From Bacteroidales bacterium (GTDB lineage Bacteria > Bacteroidota > Bacteroidia > Bacteroidales > GCA-2748055): a stretch of DNA of 11,697 nucleotides. The DNA lies in the NCBI GenBank assembly GCA_023135025.1, contig JAGLTY010000030.1, forward strand, positions 1 to 11,697, in the 5' to 3' direction. The position numbers and the translations under genes are program-made. Of the stretch, positions 7,087 to 11,697 are shown one piece after another. The first letter of the stretch is position 1. The number at the start of each line of letters is the position of its first letter. Under the pieces are notes generated by a model that saw only the letters and a program-made list of their open reading frames with translations, was not told the DNA's origin and made no database searches.

Positions 7087-7895
7087 CACACAGAAAATAT
7101 CTGAAGCATAAAAAGAAGATTGTGGTAAAAGTCGGCACCAGTCTGCTGGCCTATGAGAATGGGAAAATAAACTTGCTGCGAATGGAAAAGTTGGTGAGGG
7201 TCCTGGCCGATCTGAGTAACAGTGGCAGAGAGGTGGTGCTGGTCTCGTCGGGTGCAGTTGGTGTTGGCGTGGGCATGATCGGCTTAGAAAATTGGCCGGA
7301 CAACCTGGTGAAGAAGCAGGCTCTGGCTGCCATCGGACAGGTGGGGTTGATCAGGTTGTACCAGAAATTTTTCGATGAGTACAACAAAACTGTGGCCCAG
7401 GTGCTTCTTACCCGGGACGGGATAGAGAACAGCATTCGAAGGAAAAATGCAAGAAACACATTGAACCAGCTGATCGATATGGGGATTATCCCGGTGGTCA
7501 ATGAGAACGATACGGTAAGTACCCATGAGATTGAGTTCGGGGATAACGACACCCTTTCTGCTTTGGTGGCTAACCTGATCCAGGCGGATCTGCTGCTGAT
7601 TCTTACCGATACTGATGGGGTATTTACGGCCGATCCGCATATTCATCGTTCGGCCCGGAAGGTACCCAAGGTGATGAAGGCCAGTGACGACTTGAAGGAT
7701 ATTGACCTGGAGGGTTCATCCAAAATGGGCTCAGGGGGAATGGCCTCCAAGATTGCTGCAGCAGAACTTTGCCGTGAACACAATGTGGATGTGGTTATCG
7801 CCAATGGTGCCGATCCTTCCACCATCATGGATGTGCTGGAGGGAAAGGATCTGGGAACATTCTTTGTTTCAGATGCCACCCAGATGGCAGGGTAG
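7083..7895 (+). CDS. proB: Glutamate 5-kinase, short form lacking the PUA domain
   Basis: ProB phosphorylates glutamate to gamma-glutamyl phosphate, the first and usually proline-inhibited step of proline synthesis. This 270-residue protein is a single amino-acid-kinase domain: VVKVGTSLL (14-22), VSSGAVGVG (54-62), VVNENDTVS (138-146), EFGDNDTLSALVA (151-163), LTDTDGVF (174-181) and KMGSGGMASKIAAA (214-227). E. coli ProB (367 residues) has an additional C-terminal PUA domain of about 90 residues. Here the stop comes right after the kinase fold, with no downstream remnant before proA, so this is a natural short form and not a frameshift. It overlaps argH by 4 nt and is followed 18 nt later by proA, whose enzyme takes its unstable product. 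Confidence 0.95.
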   Translation: MTHRKYLKHKKKIVVKVGTSLLAYENGKINLLRMEKLVRVLADLSNSGREVVLVSSGAVGVGVGMIGLENWPDNLVKKQALAAIGQVGLIRLYQKFFDEYNKTVAQVLLTRDGIENSIRRKNARNTLNQLIDMGIIPVVNENDTVSTHEIEFGDNDTLSALVANLIQADLLLILTDTDGVFTADPHIHRSARKVPKVMKASDDLKDIDLEGSSKMGSGGMASKIAAAELCREHNVDVVIANGADPSTIMDVLEGKDLGTFFVSDATQMAG

Positions 7896-7913
7896 TAGTA
7901 AAAATTGTTATTG

Positions 7914-9158
7914 ATGAAAGAGTTAATTGATATTGGAAAAAGGGCAAAGCAGGCTTCCAAACAGCTGGCTCACCTGAATACCGATCAGAAAAACAGGGTG
8001 CTGCTGATGGTGGCCGACCTGCTGGAGAGCTCCGCTTCAGCCATCCTGGAGGCCAATGCGGCCGATCTGAAACAGGGAGAGGAGATGGGGTTAAAAGGGG
8101 CTATTGTAGAGCGGTTGACCCTGTCGGGTGAAAGGATCAGTGGGATTGCTGGAGGGTTGCGGGAGATTGTGCAACTGGAGGATCCTATTGGAGAGATCGA
8201 GGAGATGAAAAAAAGGCCCAATGGCCTGTTGATAGGAAAGAAAAGGGTACCACTGGGCGTGGTGGGTGTGATCTATGAATCGAGGCCCAATGTGACCGCC
8301 GATGTGGCCGGGTTGTGTATTAAAACCGGAAATGTGTGTGTGCTAAGAGGTGGCAAAGAGGCGTTTCTTTCAAACAATGCCATCGTGAAGATTTTCCATA
8401 AGGCCATTACTGAATGCGGACTCGATCCCCATATGGTGCAGCTGGTACAGGATACCTCCCGGGAGAGCGCAGTGGCCATGATGAAATTGAATGAATACCT
8501 GGATATCCTGATTCCCAGGGGAGGAGCCGGACTGATTCAGGCGGTGGTACAGAACAGCACTGTTCCGGTGATTGAAACCGGGGTGGGGAACTGCCATATC
8601 TATGTGGATGAGGCAGCCGACCTGGAGAAGGCTGTGGCTATTGTATATAATGCCAAGACCCACCGCCCCGGGGTATGTAATGCAGCTGAAAGTTTGCTGG
8701 TGCATGAAAAAGTGGCCGGAGAGGTGCTTCCCTCCATTGGCTCTTCACTGACAGAGGGGGGCGTGGAGATTCGGGGCGATCAACCTACCTGCGCATTGAT
8801 ACCTGGTGCAGTTCCTGCCACAGAAGAGGATTGGTCGGCTGAGTACCTCGACCTGGTGATCAGTTCGAAAGTGGTGGGATCGGTGGAGGAGGCCGTGGAT
8901 CATATCAACAGATACGGATCGATGCATTCAGAAAGCATAGTTACAGAAGACTACAGTCATGCTCAGTACTTTCTCGACAGGGTGGATGCTGCTGCAGTTT
9001 ATGTGAACGCTTCCACCAGGTTTACAGATGGTTTTGAATTTGGCTATGGGGCCGAAATTGGAATCAGTACCCAGAAGCTGCATGCCCGGGGACCTATGGG
9101 CCTGAAAGAGCTAACTACCAGTAAGTATATCATCTACGGCTCAGGTCAAACCAGGTAG
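7914..9158 (+). CDS. proA: Glutamate-5-semialdehyde dehydrogenase (gamma-glutamyl phosphate reductase)
   Basis: ProA reduces gamma-glutamyl phosphate to glutamate semialdehyde, which cyclises to the ProC substrate. Counting from the ATG at 7914 the protein has 414 residues (E. coli ProA has 417). The aldehyde-dehydrogenase fold shows PLGVVGVIYESRPNVT (113-128), CVLRGGKEA (142-150), LIPRGGAGL (199-207) and the catalytic cysteine in NAKTHRPGVCNAAESLL (246-262, Cys255). It ends in the family-typical ELTTSKYIIYGSGQTR. The frame also permits a TTG start at 7905, which adds three residues; the ATG is preferred because it gives the family-like MKELIDIGKRAK opening. It is the last gene of the operon, stopping 12 nt before the convergent carA stop. 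Confidence 0.96.
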   Translation: MKELIDIGKRAKQASKQLAHLNTDQKNRVLLMVADLLESSASAILEANAADLKQGEEMGLKGAIVERLTLSGERISGIAGGLREIVQLEDPIGEIEEMKKRPNGLLIGKKRVPLGVVGVIYESRPNVTADVAGLCIKTGNVCVLRGGKEAFLSNNAIVKIFHKAITECGLDPHMVQLVQDTSRESAVAMMKLNEYLDILIPRGGAGLIQAVVQNSTVPVIETGVGNCHIYVDEAADLEKAVAIVYNAKTHRPGVCNAAESLLVHEKVAGEVLPSIGSSLTEGGVEIRGDQPTCALIPGAVPATEEDWSAEYLDLVISSKVVGSVEEAVDHINRYGSMHSESIVTEDYSHAQYFLDRVDAAAVYVNASTRFTDGFEFGYGAEIGISTQKLHARGPMGLKELTTSKYIIYGSGQTR

Positions 9159-9170
9159 AGCCACACAACG

Positions 9171-10256
9171 CTATTTGCCCTCTTTGTGCTTTTCGATGTT
9201 TTCAATAAAAACATCAAAAAGGTAAGCAGTATCGGTTGGTCCGCCCGAAGCTTCGGGGTGGAACTGTGTGGAGAAAAAGGGTTTTGACTGATGCTTCATC
9301 CCCTCGTTGGTATCGTCGTTCAGGTTGATAAAGAGTGGTTTCCACCCTTTGGACAGGGTCTTATTGTCAATGGCAAAACCATGATTCTGGGAGGTGATAT
9401 ACGCCTTATCCGTTCCCACCTCCAGCACCGGTTGGTTGTGACTTCGGTGTCCGTATTTCAGTTTATAGGTATCGGCACCTGCAGCCAGTGCCATCAACTG
9501 GTTGCCCAGGCAGATCCCGAAAATGGGTGTGTCCGATTGGTAAGCTTTTGCCAGACTGTCAATGGTGATTTTACACTGTTTGGGGTCACCCGGACCATTG
9601 GAGATAAAGAGACCATCGTACTCCTCCCTGCTGATGTCGTGGTTCCATGGTACCCTGATGACGGTGGTGTCCCGCTCAAGCAGGTAGCGGATAATGTTAT
9701 ACTTTACACCACAGTCGAGCAGCAGGATCCTGTATTTCCCATTGCCATATACCCTCTTTTCATCAACGCTCACCTGTGCCACCAGATTCTCCAGGTTGGG
9801 ATCGTAGGTATCCGGCTCTTTTTCATCAAAAACCACTTTTCCCAGCATGGATCCATTCTCCCGCAGCAATTTGGTGATCATCCGGGTATCCACATCAAAG
9901 ATGCCGGGTATCCTGTTTTCTTTCAGCCAGTCGCCCAGGCTTTGCTCTGCGTTCCAGTGAGAATACTCTGTAGAGTAGTCGGATATCACAAGGGCTGAAA
10001 TATGGAGCTGGTCCGATTCAAAAAACTTGTAAAGGTCATTTTCAGAATCCTCCCTGGGAACCCCGTAGTTGCCAACGAGTGGATAGGTGAGTACCAGAAC
10101 CTGCCCTTTATAGGAGGGATCGGTGAGACTTTCAGGATATCCGGTCATGGCCGTATTGAAAACCACCTCTCCGGCAATGCTTCCTTCATAGCCGAAAGAT
10201 TTGCCATGAAATATGGAACCATCCTCCAGGATCAGCTTAATTGGTTTGAACTTCAT
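9171..10256 (-). CDS. carA: Carbamoyl-phosphate synthase small subunit (glutaminase)
   Basis: CarA hydrolyses glutamine and passes ammonia to CarB. The 361-residue protein has the N-terminal CPSase small-chain domain (about 5-140; GEVVFNTAMTGYPESLTDPS at 29-48) and a C-terminal class I glutamine amidotransferase domain (about 175-355). The catalytic triad is intact: Cys249 in FGICLGNQL (246-254), with His333 and Glu335 in QFHPEA (331-336), so it is glutamine-dependent, unlike ammonia-using CPS1. GNQ replaces the common GHQ after the nucleophile. YGHRSHNQP, ITSQNHGFA and the WKPLFINLNDDTNEG stretch resemble eukaryotic CAD/CPS1. The start at 10256 lies 5 nt after the stop of the upstream thioredoxin-like gene, with no Shine-Dalgarno and no room for its own promoter in the gap. 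carB is not adjacent but lies beyond the inverted arg/pro operon. Confidence 0.97.
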   Translation of the reverse strand: MKFKPIKLILEDGSIFHGKSFGYEGSIAGEVVFNTAMTGYPESLTDPSYKGQVLVLTYPLVGNYGVPREDSENDLYKFFESDQLHISALVISDYSTEYSHWNAEQSLGDWLKENRIPGIFDVDTRMITKLLRENGSMLGKVVFDEKEPDTYDPNLENLVAQVSVDEKRVYGNGKYRILLLDCGVKYNIIRYLLERDTTVIRVPWNHDISREEYDGLFISNGPGDPKQCKITIDSLAKAYQSDTPIFGICLGNQLMALAAGADTYKLKYGHRSHNQPVLEVGTDKAYITSQNHGFAIDNKTLSKGWKPLFINLNDDTNEGMKHQSKPFFSTQFHPEASGGPTDTAYLFDVFIENIEKHKEGK

Positions 10257-10261
10257 CTGGT

Positions 10262-11697
10262 TTACAAATTATCATTAGATTCAATTTCAATCAGATTGTT
10301 GATAATCTTCTCTGCCTGTTCCGGGGTCACCCGTTTTGCAATAATTTTCTTATCCCGGTCGAGCACAAATAGCTGCGGATAGCTCTGCAGGTTATATAAT
10401 TTTCTGAACTCATTGCTGTATGGACTCCAGCAATTGATCCATCCCAACAGATTGTGTTCATTGATAAAATCGATCCACTTCTCTTTTCCCTCTATGGAGT
10501 TAATCACGTGCACGCTGATGACCTGAACTCCCTTATCCTTCATTCTGGTGTAGACTTCGTGCAGTGCCGGAGTTGATTTCTTACAATGGCCACAGTCGGT
10601 TTCCCAGAAATAGAGGAGGGTATACCGGGCATCTATATCATGGATAAAAAAATCGTGCCCGATATGGGGGTCCTTTTTAATGGCTGTATCCTGGGCGGCC
10701 ATGCCAAAATGCTCTTCGGGGATCTGCCGCATAATCAGATTGGGGGCGGTCTGACCGATCAATGTGGGTTTATTGCTATTCAGGTTCTCTTTGAGTTTAC
10801 TGAGAAACTCCGGGCTGCTCCATGTGGCATCGGGAATATAGTATTGCTCAGCAATATGAAAATAGACCCCGTCCATGCCAATAAACTTGCTCTCTGCAAA
10901 GTGGTTGAACAGTGTAATCAGCATATACCTGTAGAGTTCATCATCTTTTTTACTTCCGGTAAGCAGGTAATCTACAGCCACAATAAGGGAATCGGGGTGC
11001 TGGGATACAGCCCTGGTTATGTAATTCTTGATCTTCCCTTCGTAGAGCGGGGTGTGCAAAAGCCTGGTATTAAATGGGTCAAAACGGTCGAAGTAGTGTT
11101 CCCGGTAATAGAAAAATCTAATGGAGTCATCCTGTTTTCTCTCTCCTGATAACATCGATTCGGGAGGAAAGGGCTCCCTGGTGGCGCCAATAAAATCTGA
11201 GACAAACAGTGTGGTGTGTTCCGTTTCTATCCGGTCCATGTAGGTTTCCATCTCCCTGTTGATCTGCTTTTGCTGATTAACGAGCTCTGAACTATCTGCA
11301 GCGGTAGCGGCACTGCTCTGCCGGGTTGAAAGCTGCTCCAGCTCCCCTCTTTTTTTCTGCAGGAAACGCTTATACTCCTGGAATAAGTGATTGTCCTCCG
11401 ATTCGCGGAAGGTGATGCTCCCCACAAGATCGGCAGTGTCGGCACCAATATACAGGTCCTGGTCGTCTCCCAGCAGAAGATCGAAATAGTGACCAGGATT
11501 GATATAGATCAGGTATAGTCCACCGTTAAAAGGCTCTGTACCCTCAAAAACTCCCCTGCCCTTCTGATCCAGTACGGTGGTATCTTTGGGGATCATTCGC
11601 GAGGTGAAATATTCACCAAGAATGATGGTGTCGTTTGAGAGTCCCTTTAATTCAACTTCAATCCGGTATCCTTGTGCCGACAGGGAGGAGGAGGCGA
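10262..11697 (-). CDS. Exported DUF4369/DUF5106-like protein with C-terminal thioredoxin (TlpA-like) domain, 5' end outside window
   Basis: The frame is open from the right edge to the stop at 10262: 477 residues with the extreme N-terminus missing. The ATG at 11596 is internal, because the frame continues upstream for 33 more codons that read like the end of a Sec signal peptide (SLSAQG) followed by a beta-rich domain (YRIEVELKGLSNDTIILGEY). That domain resembles the DUF4369 domain of Bacteroidota thiol proteins. A charged helical middle section follows, containing a KKRGELEQL-type coiled-coil stretch, then a DUF5106-like region. The C-terminal thioredoxin fold has FWETDCGHCKKSTP, with the CGHC redox site encoded at 10585-10596, and the cis-proline motif SYPQLFVLD. 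It probably acts as a periplasmic thiol-disulfide oxidoreductase; the substrate is unknown. No lipoprotein cysteine is visible in the part seen. It may be co-transcribed with carA, 5 nt downstream. Domain names are from recalled family resemblance. Confidence 0.88.
   Translation of the reverse strand, partial: ASSSLSAQGYRIEVELKGLSNDTIILGEYFTSRMIPKDTTVLDQKGRGVFEGTEPFNGGLYLIYINPGHYFDLLLGDDQDLYIGADTADLVGSITFRESEDNHLFQEYKRFLQKKRGELEQLSTRQSSAATAADSSELVNQQKQINREMETYMDRIETEHTTLFVSDFIGATREPFPPESMLSGERKQDDSIRFFYYREHYFDRFDPFNTRLLHTPLYEGKIKNYITRAVSQHPDSLIVAVDYLLTGSKKDDELYRYMLITLFNHFAESKFIGMDGVYFHIAEQYYIPDATWSSPEFLSKLKENLNSNKPTLIGQTAPNLIMRQIPEEHFGMAAQDTAIKKDPHIGHDFFIHDIDARYTLLYFWETDCGHCKKSTPALHEVYTRMKDKGVQVISVHVINSIEGKEKWIDFINEHNLLGWINCWSPYSNEFRKLYNLQSYPQLFVLDRDKKIIAKRVTPEQAEKIINNLIEIESNDNL

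Noticed and set aside
7905..7907. TTG start for proA
   Set aside because: The ATG nine bases downstream gives the family-like N-terminus, and there is no ribosome site favouring the TTG.
9291..9998. 235-codon plus-strand open frame opposite carA
   Set aside because: It lies wholly antisense to the well-conserved carA gene and its translation has no recognisable domain. Long antisense frames arise by chance opposite coding sequence of this composition.
10586..11149. 187-codon plus-strand open frame opposite the thioredoxin-like gene
   Set aside because: The sense-strand gene carries clear domain motifs including CGHC; the opposite frame does not resemble any family.
11594..11596. ATG at 11596 as the start of the thioredoxin-like protein
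   Set aside because: The frame stays open for 33 more codons to the window edge and encodes what looks like the end of a signal peptide and the first beta-strands, so the true start lies outside the window.

Overview
The window reads as a chromosomal amino-acid biosynthesis region from a member of the Bacteroidota. This rests on family-level resemblance of ArgH (MKLWDK N-terminus), the arg-cluster GNAT protein, ProC and the DUF4369/thioredoxin-type exported protein to Bacteroidota versions, and on matches to the Bacteroidota promoter -7 consensus TAnnTTTG. Shine-Dalgarno sequences are mostly absent, as is usual in this phylum. No tRNA, rRNA, CRISPR array or mobile element was seen.

Layout. 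(1) 1-1451, minus strand: the 5' 483 codons of carB, the carbamoyl-phosphate synthase large subunit, running off the left edge. (2) 1452-1568: a divergent control region with two tandem ARG-box-like operators 21 bp apart. A Bacteroidota-type -7 promoter element lies on each strand and overlaps the operators. (3) 1569-9158, plus strand: a tightly packed eight-gene operon, argR - GNAT acyltransferase - argG - proC - argE - argH - proB - proA. Gaps are at most 29 nt and three junctions overlap. (4) 9171-10256, minus strand: carA, convergent with proA, with 12 nt between the stop codons. (5) 10262-11697, minus strand: a 5'-truncated exported thioredoxin-like protein lying 5 nt upstream of carA.

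How the genes fit together. ProB, ProA and ProC form a complete glutamate-to-proline route. ArgE, ArgG and ArgH cover deacylation and the last two steps to arginine. CarA and CarB make the carbamoyl phosphate used to form citrulline, and also pyrimidines. The GNAT protein is the candidate for N-acylation of glutamate. ArgR is the first gene of its own operon and probably represses both the operon and carB from the shared operator pair. ArgB, argC, argD and argF are not in the window, so the middle of the pathway must be encoded elsewhere or be absent.

Most notable points: the operator/promoter architecture at 1479-1561; an arginine/proline operon sitting in opposite orientation between carA and carB; the missing middle of the arginine pathway; eukaryote-like CarA and CarB sequences; a cysteine cluster at the GNAT C-terminus; and a PUA-less ProB. 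I found no clearly new defence, mobile or RNA-based system. Most of the window is conserved housekeeping metabolism.
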